Shown: in pieces, positions 33,198 through 43,705 of the stretch
Numbering within the stretch: the stretch's first letter is position 1
Layout of the letters: every line of letters begins with the position of its first letter
From: Agroathelia rolfsii
Lineage: Eukaryota; Basidiomycota; Agaricomycetes; Amylocorticiales; Amylocorticiaceae
Direction of reading: 5' to 3'
Assembly (NCBI GenBank): GCA_018343915.1
Contig: JABRWF010000003.1
Span: forward strand, 1,798,001-1,862,000
Length of the DNA: 64,000 nt
Notes under the pieces: model-generated
What the model saw: only the letters and a program-made list of their open reading frames with translations
What the model was told of the DNA's origin: nothing
Database searches by the model: none
Made by a program: the position numbers and the translations under genes

Positions 33198-33347
33198 GGC
33201 GCTTTCAAAGTTTGTACTCAGTCACAGAGCCCGTATTCTTCTGTTGTGTAAATGATGTATAGCTAAGCAAGTGGACACAGCCCGCAAATTGCGCTCTACT
33301 TCAATAATATCCATGGTTCGATATTTCATCTAGAGACCTTCGCCTGT

Positions 33348-35762
33348 TCAACTTTCTCTAAGTTCCAGTCCGTGAACAAGCGCTTCATACTCCAAGGATC
33401 TGGGTTTCACGCTGCAAACAAAAGGCTCTGGATGACTACACAAAGGTCAAAGGTCACAGTCTAAGTACTACCCGGCCCCAGTAAAAAAGGAATTAAAAAA
33501 ATACCTGATTAGCCCGTGCTTGAACTTAATGTTATTAGGTGTGATCTCTTTACCCTCCTGATCTTTACTCTTTTCAATGGTGAATACACGAAGTACAAAG
33601 GCGATAGTTATCCACATATCCGCATCGGCAACATGTCTTCCGGGACAGATGCTGTCATTCATTCATGATTGTGAAAAAGCTGTTGTTAGCAATGGACTTT
33701 GGTCAAATAATGCACAAAACTATACCGTCGACCCGCGCCGAATGCGACTTTTGATGGATTAAAGACATTATCATCAATTTGGCCTTTTTCGTTTAGGAAA
33801 CGTTCAGGTTTGAAGGCACGTGGCTCATCGGGATACATCTTTTCGTCATGAAGAATCGTCCTTTTGGCAACCAGATATCAATATATACACATTTTCTCTT
33901 TTTACCAAGTTAACGTATTTACCATGTGTTTTCAAGAAGAAGAGTTCCCTCGGGAATAAAGTATCCTCGATAGACGTTGTCAGCCATAGCTCGGTGGGCC
34001 ACACCTAAGTAGATGCCGACCGACACAGATACAGTTAAGCAGAAGCAAGACTAGACTCGGAACGGATGAATCGCTGTTATTGCTTACCTTGGGGTGCAAC
34101 TGGATGCCATCGCAAAGTCTCTCTCATTATGGCTTCAATATAGGGCAATTGCGGACGATCCTCAAAGGTTGGCATGGTACCTGGGGCAAGGACAGCGTCT
34201 AGTTCCTCCTGAGCACGCTTCTGGACTTGGGGATATAGCGTCATAGCCAGGAAAAAGCATGAAAGAGAGGAAACGGTCTGAGTATTTTCAATCATCATGT
34301 CAGTAGCATTTGTATGATCAAATCCTCGTACAAACGTACAGTATCTGATCCAGCTGTTGATAACGTTAATTCAAGTTAGATAGTAGTTTTGTGTGACTCT
34401 AAGGAAGGAAAATTACCGGCATATGCAACACCAAGACAGTTCTTGATAGTATCTTCCGTCTCAGGATATTCCTCCGCCGGCAAACCATCCAAGCAATCGC
34501 GAATCATTTCTGTTGCTACGCAAAACTTGGCTGTTCCCGCGTCCTGTAGTTGAAAGCATGGGGATAATGAGTGAAATTACATCTACCGAGATGATAATGA
34601 CTGTGAATCAATCCATTTACCATGCGCTCGCGAACCATCGCATATGGCTTCTCCTTGAAATTAATAATATCTGGCCTCCATGCAGAAGCCTTCTTCTTGA
34701 ATGCCCAGTTAGGCATGATCCACTCTGGGATGTACATCACTGCAAAATCCTTGTCGGTCTACTGCTAAGACAGACAGCATAAAATGAGACATACGACTGG
34801 GGAAAATATCTACGTAGAACGAGCCGGGATTAGCTGCAGCTGCGAACGACTCCATGGCTAATCTCGCCAAGTTGACATATACATCTGATGAGTTTGGTGC
34901 AATATCATGACCATACGTAATGGATATAAGGAAAGCACTTATGGCACTTTGATGAGAACGTAAGTGCTTTGCTTGGATGCAAATAGTATATGAAACAAAG
35001 CTTACTTGCGAACACTCTTCGTGACGTCCGTTGAACCTGTTGAATCTGGGCTGACAAGTTCCTTGAGAAGTAGAGTTGCTGCTCGAATCAGTGCCGGGTG
35101 GTGGTTTGGCGTGTTTCGGGCGTGAAAATACTGGGTGATGAGCGTGTATGAAGAATTGTTCAGTATATCAATCCAAGTTTATTGCTCAAACCTTAAGGAA
35201 CATGCGACTATGAGCACGCCATCGTTCTCCATACTTCATAATCCCAAAGTTATAATCCCAGCCCATCCTGTAAATGCCGCGGTTAAGTGCTTCAAGTTAC
35301 TTGCCAACAAAACGAAAAAAAAGCCTAACAAATTCAACATAGGGACATCAGGTCGATCCGAGTAAATCCCAGCCTCTTTGTCTAGCAAATCATGAACGAC
35401 TTCGGGCGAGTTCAAAAAGAGCATGTTCACTCCGGCAGCGTTTATGAATACAAGGTCGCCTGTACACAGGAATAGTACCATACATCGTCATAACCTCACT
35501 GCCAATCTTGAATGCTATTCGGGATATTATTCCACTTACCATATACGCGTGACCAATTATCATACGTGAACCATGCTTGTTCGCCATTCATTTCAAAAAG
35601 GCTTCCAAACAATGGTAAGCCTTTGGGTCCAGGCGGATAAGGGAGGCCGGCGGTGGATCTTCTCAGCCGAAAGTGCCTCCTGACCCAAGAAATGCTAATC
35701 CACGCTATAGCACAAAGAGCTGCAATTACTGAGGCAGACAGCTGGATTGGTGCTGTCAACAT
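33348..35762 (-). CDS. Cytochrome P450 monooxygenase, copy 3
   Basis: This is a microsomal P450 of the same family as copy 2. The ATG complementary to 35760-35762 begins MLTAPIQLSASVIAALCAIA (anchor), then LPYPPGPKGLPLFGSLFE. I checked the first exon joins in detail (35762-35540, 35459-35330, 35267-35192), and they stay in frame through NLMGWDYNFGIMKYGERW. Downstream are GHDIAPNSSD, the 14-nt I-helix exon (34341-34354, AGSDT), the ExxR ETLR followed by WHPVAPQG, NVYRGYFIPEGT, PERF and the heme motif FGAGRRICPGRH. The end is HPEPFVCSVKPRSLEYEALV...LRES with TGA at 33348-33350. All catalytic landmarks are intact, with about 515 residues. The substrate is unknown. It is divergent from PAL2 across 2.6 kb. 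Confidence 0.9.
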
Positions 35763-35810
35763 GTTTGGAGTGGTGAGGAGGATAGCATGCCATTAATTAA
35801 GGAAGAAACA

Positions 35811-35830
35811 CTCCTTAAATACTTGAAGGT
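35811..35830 (-). promoter_or_regulatory. Conserved TATA-like block of P450 copy 3
   Basis: The complement reads ACCTTCAAGTATTTAAGGAG and lies about 50 nt before the ATG. It is shared with the other two P450 copies at the same spacing. Confidence 0.55.
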
Positions 35831-37041
35831 CGAAGTGTCTAGCTTATCATGTATCAGTATTATCAATGCAGTCGATTGGTCGCTCCACAACCCCGTTTCT
35901 CTCATTGTGAGACTTCGCTAATGATTCATTGGATTTGTCAAGGCTCTCTGTAGGAAAGTACTAAAAAGGAAAAACTAAATTGTAAGTAAGGGACGTGTCT
36001 TAGCTTATAATTGGGCAGGGACGCTCTGACAGGACCCTATCATTACGGCGTACGAAGAAACGATAGGTATCTCTTGATCAGCGCCAGGGGTGTCTATGGA
36101 GCACCTTCCCGGCCTACCAAAGTGGTAAATCTGGTGTTGTGCTAGTGAATAGCGATTCGGAGATCATGAAGTTGGACATGTAATACAGAAAACTTTTGAA
36201 AAAAGCCCAGTAAAAACTCAAGAAGTACAGCTGATTGTAGCGATTGTCTGCATGTCAATGTCCCGGATGATGTATTGCAACAATTAGCAGCCGCCGGTCG
36301 GAGGAAGGACGAATATTAGGCTGCCAGTGGCATTATCGCTAGACCCTGTTAGCATAGTCCGTTATCATAATGCCGTCTTTGGTCCATGCTGGGTGCTGAG
36401 TAGAGTGAGTAGGTGGTATCAGATATCACGCAGGTTGGGGGGCGAAAGCGCGTAGCGCTTTTCGAGCCCAGCCGGATAGCGACCTATGGGGAGATCGAGG
36501 TGAGCAGCGATGGGCGGGAGGGATCGCCTCGTTGCCTCATCTCCCACTGTCAACTACCAGGCCGTGCTAGGTGTAAAATATATATATAAAGGGGGGGGGG
36601 GTGGCAAAGGAAAAAGGAAGACAAAATTATAGGGGGGGGGGTTCTGAAGATTGGCTAGCATGTTAGGGTGACGTGGTGCTTTGCGAGGCGCATGCTCGTC
36701 TTGTGCCCTTTTGAGAAAAACGACACCTGATGCCTGCATAGTTTTCAGCCTGTCATGTCTGGCAATTGGTTGTCACAGGACTGATATTAGATAAAACGAC
36801 GATACATGAAGTGCTGAAGTTTGGAAAGAGAGAAAAGCTTTTGCAGCGAAAGGAAAGTCAATTCGAGGAAAACGTTGGTTTGATAGGGAATTAGTGTTTT
36901 CAGTGTCTAAGATATAGGTCCGAGAAGAAATTTTTAAAAAAAAAAAAGATTAAAAAAATAAAAATAAAAGAGAGACGAGCATGACGTGGGTGCGGTGGGT
37001 GGGTGAAATTTAATGAGCGAGAGTGGTCGGTGCTGGTAGCT

Positions 37042-37077
<36 letters not shown>

Positions 37078-37777
37078 GCTACCAGCACCGGAACGCGCGG
37101 GCCAAAGACACCGCTTTGCGCCGACGTTGTGCCTCCTTGGCGTAAAGCACCCAATTTCGGTAAATGCTCCACAGGCACCTCAGCGCCGGAGGGTGTCTAT
37201 GCAGCACTCCTCTTGGCCTACCAAGATAGCAAGTTGTACACACCATGGACTATGCATAGGCTCCGTCGGCATGACCGCTAGTAGTCTCACGTTCTTCCTT
37301 GGTTTGCCCTTCCTCTGACTGACAGTGCTGATTGCTGCTATATATCCTCTGAGATATTGTACTTGGACGGTTAGTGTAATTAGATGTATCTCCCTAAGGC
37401 TCTTGCAGTGCTTTGCGGGCCCCCGACTGGTCGATAGTTACCAGCAATTGATATCAATGACAGGTGACTGGTCCGATTTTGATGTAAACCATTGATAGTT
37501 GCAAGGCTCTACTTACCTTCATTCAGCTGATAACAACTTTTGATATTGTATAGAAATAGGTTTCATTTGTGGACTTTGAGATAGGAGCGGATGTGCGACT
37601 TTGGTTAAGTGAGTACTCGAAACTCAAAAAGCTTGTCGAGGTTTGGTCGGAATCGACAGGTTTTTCGTGTCGGTTCATAGCTTCGTGTTATGTGTGACAA
37701 ACAAACACTTGATTAAACAACGACTTTAAAGACAGCGGCACTGGCACTGGCAGTATGCAGTGGCTAGTAAGATTGCA
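35831..37777. other. Intergenic region upstream of P450 copy 3
   Basis: No gene is supported. It contains two long G runs near 36591 and 36632, a (GA)n hairpin at 37028-37090, and two related segments near 36083-36126 and 37180-37225 (GGGTGTCTATG and GGCCTACCAA in both) that bracket about 1.1 kb, as if they were a degenerate duplication. Confidence 0.5.
37028..37090. repeat. (GA)n tract enclosed by a perfect 17-bp inverted repeat
   Basis: CGGTGCTGGTAGCTGTA at 37028-37044 is the exact complement of TACAGCTACCAGCACCG at 37074-37090. The 29-nt loop is almost pure GA. The RNA or single strand would form a hairpin with a purine loop. Confidence 0.9.
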
Positions 37778-37845
37778 CTCACCTATGGATTTCATCCGAA
37801 CCCGAGCCTGACACAACCTGAAGAGATACTCTCTTCTCTTGAAGT
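37778..37845 (-). pseudogene. Methyltransferase first-exon relic upstream of PAL2
   Basis: On the minus strand the sequence ends TTCGGATGAAATCCATAG followed by GTGAGTGC, matching the end of exon 1 and the donor of the methyltransferase at 32221 (TTCGGATGAAATCCATCG, GTGAGTAT). The upstream bases are also similar (TATCTCTTCAGGTTG). No further exons follow, so the gene was lost from this module. Confidence 0.72.
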
Positions 37846-38346
37846 AGATCTGACGACTTTATCTTCCATTCCAGCGACGCCAGTAGCTTATTTAAATTTT
37901 AAGTCAAACCCAGATTTGAAGCTCAGACTGACGACGGTGATAACATTTTCTATGAAGTTGTAAGTTGCCTAAGAAGTTAGCGAGTGAGTGTTTTACCGAG
38001 TTACGACTTACATAGAGAATGCATCAGAGAACTCTGGAGAGCCTCTCAGGATCAGTTATTGACTAACTGACACCGACGCAGTTCCAGAGTCTGTCTGATG
38101 ACACTGGTATCGTGCACGGGTCCAGAGTAGTCCAGAGTATCCCCGAGCTCGGTGTGTAAAATAAATAATGCTCGTCAAGCATTGTTTAACTCCGTGCAAT
38201 TATAATCATGATATGTGGGTGGTTACACCAACACATTTTTTTCTCGGAGCATGTGAGCAGCCCATAAAAAGGATCCCCGCGGTCTCCCAAAGTAGATTTA
38301 GTTCTCATCTTAAGAACATCAACATACTTGTAACATCGCAGCTGCT
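37846..38346. other. PAL2 promoter region
   Basis: No gene. GTCCAGAGTAGTCCAGAGTA near 38124 is shared with the PAL relic upstream region. CCCATAAAAAGG near 38261, about 85 nt before the ATG, is a possible TATA-like element. Confidence 0.5.
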
Positions 38347-41179
38347 ATGTCTTACCATCTCAGAACCGTACACCAAGATCACCGCCACTTGAACAGCCTT
38401 CGGCAGACGCAGTCGGCCTCCTCCAAGCCCCGGTTGTCAAAAGTCACTATCACAGGCTCCGGCCTATCACTCTCGGAGCTCGTAACCATAGCTCGGTGAG
38501 TTATCTCGTTGAAGCCAGGTTATTTTCTTTAAGGTCGTCAAAATGATGACCGTACCGACCTAAACTTGATCATACCGATCTCAGATTCCGCACGCCAACT
38601 GCGCTGAATCCCGAGTCCACCATACGCGAGCGCATCGAGAAATCGGCGCGGTATATCATTCAGCAGACGGCACCAGGGACCTCGGGCAGTATCTACGGCG
38701 TGACAACTGGATTTGGAGCGTCAGGTATGCATGTATAATCATAGTCATAGACGTTCTTTTCATCTAATCTGCTTTCTGACAAACAGCGTGAGTGAATAGA
38801 CCTTGTTTATAATTTATCAACTAATTTTATGTCATCACGTTTTTGTTCCCCCCAAAACGAACAACAGTAACTTGCGAACTAACGACCGGACAGCCCTCCA
38901 GCGCGCAATACTGCATCATCTGACCTCCGGTATATTGCCTACTATACAAGCAGGACCACCAGATGCTGCCGCCAATGCCTCCGTCGTCTTTGATCAATCT
39001 CTCGATCCCTCGTCATTGCTCCTACCCGAGTCATGGGTCAAGGGTGCCCTCGTGCTGCGGATCAACTCCCTTATGCGCGGACACTCTGGTGTCTGCTGGA
39101 CATTGATCGAGAAGCTACATGCATTGTTGGAGAACGATATCATTCCGAGTCCGCCACTGAGGCAGAGTATCTCTGCCTCGGGAGATTTGGCGCCGCTGGG
39201 GTATATCGCTGCGAGCTTGACTGAGGATGTAGTTGTACCTGTCTGGAGCGGTAAAGGGTGTGTGTTATATACTTGATCCCTTGCAAAAGCAACGTTTTTT
39301 TTTGAAACATAAATAACAGACCGGATCGAAGACGCATCCCATCCATCCAAGCCCTACGTGAGCACGGCCTGGACACATACACCTACGGTCCCAAAGAAGT
39401 TCTCGCTGTCGTGAACGGAACAGGACCTAGCTGCGCCGTCGGTGCTCTAGCTTTACATGACGCCAACTTGCTCGCGCTTGCGGCGCAGGTGACGACAGCC
39501 ATGGCAGTCGAAGCCATGCTCGGCACACCAGAATCATTTGAACCTTTCATTCACGATGTCGCGCGGCCGCACGTGGGACAGGTCGAATGTGCGCGCAACA
39601 TCAGGGCGCTGTTGAAGGATAGCAAGCTGGCGAGGATGTTCGATGAATCTGATCCAGCACAAACGTTGAGGCAGGATCGATATGGGCTGCGCACGGCACC
39701 GCAGTGGATCGGACCTCATTTGGAGGAACTGGTTGCTGCGAGGAGGGTGATTGAGATTGAGATGAATAGTACAACCGATAATCCAATCAGTTTGTATTTA
39801 TTGACTTTTCTAGATTCCTGATTTGCTCACATCTTGTTTTTATCTAGTTGATGTCGAACAAGGCCGTATCGTGTCTGGTGGTAATTTCCAGGTGAGCTGC
39901 ATATATGCAGTAGTTATTGCTGAGTTGTATTCAAGATCGTTATTTTTATTTTCTTCCAGGGCACATCGATTGCGGTGGTCATGGAAAAGACGCGAATCGC
40001 ACTTCAGCACTTTGGTGAGAGAGAATTCATCACTCTCAATCTCGTCTACTCACATTTCTCTCGCCTATAGGCAAGTTAGCATTTACACAATTCACAGAGC
40101 TCATCAATCCACACATGAATAGAGGTCTTCCATCAGACCTTGCTGCCTATGAGCCCTCGTTGGACTTCGGTGCCAAGGCTATGGACGTTGCCATGGCCGC
40201 ATACATGAGTGGTAAATCTGTATTCGTTTTAGGGGTATTCATAAGATAATAACTGACAGCCTGCTTATCGTCTCCCTCTCTCCGCATTGCATTTGCATGG
40301 TATTGTTTTCAGAGCTCTCATACGTGAGCAATACGGTCACAAACCATGTCCAGAGTGCTGAACATCAGAATCAAGCAGTCAATTCGCTAGCCTTGATCTC
40401 TGCGCGATATACATTCACTGCAATTCAGGTATTGTATATGGTGTGTAACGAAGCGCCTATCATGATTATGAGCCACACTGAAGTTTTGTACCTTTGTCCG
40501 ATAGATGTACTCAAACCACCTCTGGGGTTTATGTCAAGCGATCGACCTCCGTGCTATGATCGCCAAGTTCCAATCCCGCATGGAGATTGAGATAAGAAGC
40601 AGTCTCGAGCCCATCTTCAAGGACGACGAGAACGACGAGCATAGGAGAGAGACAGAGCTCAGTACACTGTCCAAGAATCTCTTCAATCAGGCCCGCGTTT
40701 CATTCGATCAGACAGTGCACATGGACAGTACGACTCGATTCACCGAGGTACTCCGTCCACTTGTCGCTGATTTGAATGTGTTCCTATCAATGCGCCGCGG
40801 AAAAGGACAAGGACATATATCGGAATACAGACAGTCATCGATGGCGGAAAGGACATTTAACATCGCCCATTGGCATATTAACCTCGCCACGAAGCTCGGT
40901 GTGGTCTACCGAGAGACGAGGAAAGAGTATTACGAATCTGGCGGGTCCGGGACTGATGATCTCCTAGGCAAGACAAGGGCCGTGTATGTGTTCGTGCGTA
41001 GGACGCTTGGCGTTCCGATGCGGCAAGGAGAAGATTTGGATAAGGAAAGTTATGATTCCCAGCTTTCTCGTATCTATCGCTCGTTTGAAACTGGTTCTAT
41101 CGCGAGTGCATTTCTAGAAGCGATGGACGGGGATTTATCATCGTCGAATGAGATGAAGCAGTCGAAAGCTCGTTTGTGA
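38347..41179 (+). CDS. PAL: Phenylalanine/tyrosine ammonia-lyase, copy 2 (PAL2)
   Basis: Same reaction and exon plan as PAL1. Exons: 38347-38495, 38585-38724, 38787 (one nucleotide), 38868-39257, 39320-39789, 39848-39891, 39960-40014, 40071-40211, 40313-40440, 40505-41179. They total 2193 nt, giving 730 residues. All internal exons except the first have exactly the PAL1 lengths. The MIO triad Ala-Ser-Gly is at about 200-202 in [18 protein letters not shown], and the catalytic tyrosine is about 87 (IYGVTTGFG). The selectivity position is His114 (LHHLTSG), as in enzymes that also accept tyrosine, while PAL1 has Asn. The Gly/Gln insert of PAL1 is shorter here. The gene is intact and 331 bp upstream of TMA7 on the same strand. 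Confidence 0.95.
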
Positions 41180-41509
41180 TAGTGATGATAAGAGCCATTT
41201 ATCACGAATGAAATCACAGTTGGGAGTCTAAACTGCTAACTCTAGCAGCTCTGCCTGTGACCTAGATTGGATATGTGGAGTAAGAAACAAGAATGGCACT
41301 ACTTATCATGGACAATCTCGTCATGATCTACAAAGATGTAGTAGTAGTAGTAGTGTACTTGATGATGATTGGTGTTGTATTGATTACTAGTTGCGGTGTA
41401 TTTGCTGTTCTGCTTCCGACTTGCCGCTTATAATCTGCAAGGTGTTTGCCTGCTGTTCATCGTCGTCGACGACATATCATCCCCACCCATCACTTTACTG
41501 CTTCACACC

Positions 41510-41966
41510 ATGTCTAGCCGCCAGGGAGGAAAGCTCAAGCCATTAAAGGTCACCCATACATCTGATTTCCGTCTGTCTGTCATGCTGTGATACTTACTCT
41601 GGATATGCCACACCGTCATTACTATGCAGGCCCCCAAGAAGGATAAGAAAGAGGAGGACGAGGACGACAAGGCCTTCAAGGATAAGAAAAAGGCCGAGGC
41701 TGAGGCCGTCAAGGCTGCTCGCGAGAAAGGTGTGTCTGATCTGCTGTTGGATGATATATTGTTGGCTAATGATTTCTCTAGCTCTGAAGGGTGTGTGAAC
41801 TCGGTATGATCATAGTGGTCGGTGTAGACTGATTTCCTTCTTCTCCATTAGGCGGTGCACCTGGTGGTGGCATCAAAAAGTAAGCAAGAGACAAAAAAAC
41901 ACTTCTCTTCTGACTTGTTCTCATTCGTGCTGTCGCTTTGTCTTCATCAGGTCGGGCAAGAAGTAG
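41510..41966 (+). CDS. TMA7: TMA7 (translation machinery-associated protein 7)
   Basis: A small, very basic ribosome-associated protein conserved in eukaryotes. Spliced from five exons it reads MSSRQGGKLKPLK, APKKDKKEEDEDDKAFKDKK, KAEAEAVKAAREK, ALKGGAPGGGIKKSGKK, about 63 residues, the family length. The N-terminal GGK.KPLK, the central DDKAFK and the C-terminal GGIKKSGKK are the family signature. Exon 3 is only 9 nt (CTCTGAAGG, near 41782). The first intron has an unusual GTCACC donor. The start is the ATG at 41510, the end TAG at 41964-41966. Confidence 0.9.
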
Positions 41967-42352
41967 AGTGTCCAAGTGACCTCTCTAATCCAATTGACTG
42001 GCTCCATCATCTCCCGTACCATCATCGTATAGGACTATTGTTCGTTTCGGGCGTGTAGCTGTGGCATAGTTTCGAGTTGAAGCACGATTGTTTGAGTAGT
42101 AGAAACTGTTGTAATTCTTGTAATGCGGGGATCTTTTTTTTTTCGAGACATGTGTATCAAATATTCCGACCGATGCTGGAATACAAAACGGATATCCCAA
42201 AATCAACAGGCTAAAATATACAAAAGTCGAGAAAGTACAAGCAGCTGCCCGCCAAGCACGATGACGATGATGATGAGTGTACGGAACACGCCTGTGGCCA
42301 TTGGCAGACGACCACAACCACCACCGTCATCCTCCTCCAACAACAACGACTA

Positions 42353-43667
42353 ATGCTGGGCTCTTTCCAGGGCCTCTCGCCCTCGCCGCACCAGCAACCA
42401 CTGCCGCAAGGACAGCAGCAGCAGCAAGGCCAACACCTCCAGCCCCAGCCCGGCCAGCAGCAACAACAGCAGCAGCAGCAGCCGCAGATCCCTCCCCCTC
42501 CCCCACAGAATGGCCAGGACTTTACGCTCTCGAGCGTTCTGCACTTCTTGCAGACCGAATGGCGCCGCTATGAACGCGACCGAAACGAGTGGGAGATCGA
42601 ACGTGCCGAAATGCGGGTGAGTTGTCGTTGTCGTTGCTTGCTGGCATACTCCACCTATGAACTACCATATTTCATTTTTTCTGTTGCTCATTCTTACTGT
42701 GGATTCATGATAATATCTAGGCCCGTATTGCTCAGCTTGAGGGCGAGCGACGGTCTTTTGAGAACGTCAAGTTGGACCTGATGCGTCGAATTAAAATGCT
42801 CGAGTATGCCTTGCGTATGGAACGGTCAGTGCTGCTCTTTCAACTTGCAGTTTCCTTTTTTTTCTCCTAAGCCCATGTTATATTATCCAGCTCCAAGCAA
42901 TTGACGCAACCAACACAACCGATACAACCAGCCAAGCTTGCTGCCATCCAACAACAGAACGCTACGACCTCAAACAACCACAAGGAGGAGACAGGCAGTC
43001 ACAAGGAAGGCAGTAGCGGGAGCTCTCCCCGGAGTGAAGGTTATACCCTACCATTTGTACCTTTTCTGGCATTTTATGTTGACTCTTGTTACTTATAGAC
43101 ATACCGCTGCCACCAGAGACGCGTGCACCAGCAAACGGCGCGTCGTCCATCGGGGCACCTCCGCGCCCGCCATCATGGGCTGGCTCCAACTGGCCCGCTG
43201 GGCCTGCGGGCGCAGCGGCAACGATTAACATTGGCAAACCACCACCTGGTCGTGACCCCAAGAGCCGTGCACGGAGTAGAGACTATCTTAAGCAGTGCGT
43301 GCCCAATAGCTATCTTCACGCTTAATTTTTAGAATTGCTTACGCTCCGGAATTACAATACATTTAGATGCCTACAAGAGATTTCCTACCTCACTTCACCT
43401 CAAGCGATGAATCCGCTACCAAACCGTGCGCTGCTCAACACGGGCACACTTCCCTTGGGACTTCCCAATATGGCCTCCTTCGACCCGATCTACAACAACC
43501 GACCACGAAAGACGCTGCCCGATGGGAACATGAACGTGGGCGGGAAAGAGTTCCCTATCCTCAACGGCCTTGGGGGGCTAATGTCCGGACCTGGGTCTGG
43601 ACCTGCGCTGGAAAGGCCCAATCCGATGTCGGGCATTCATGCCCCACCGTCAACGGCAGCTTTACAG

Positions 43668-43705
<38 letters not shown>

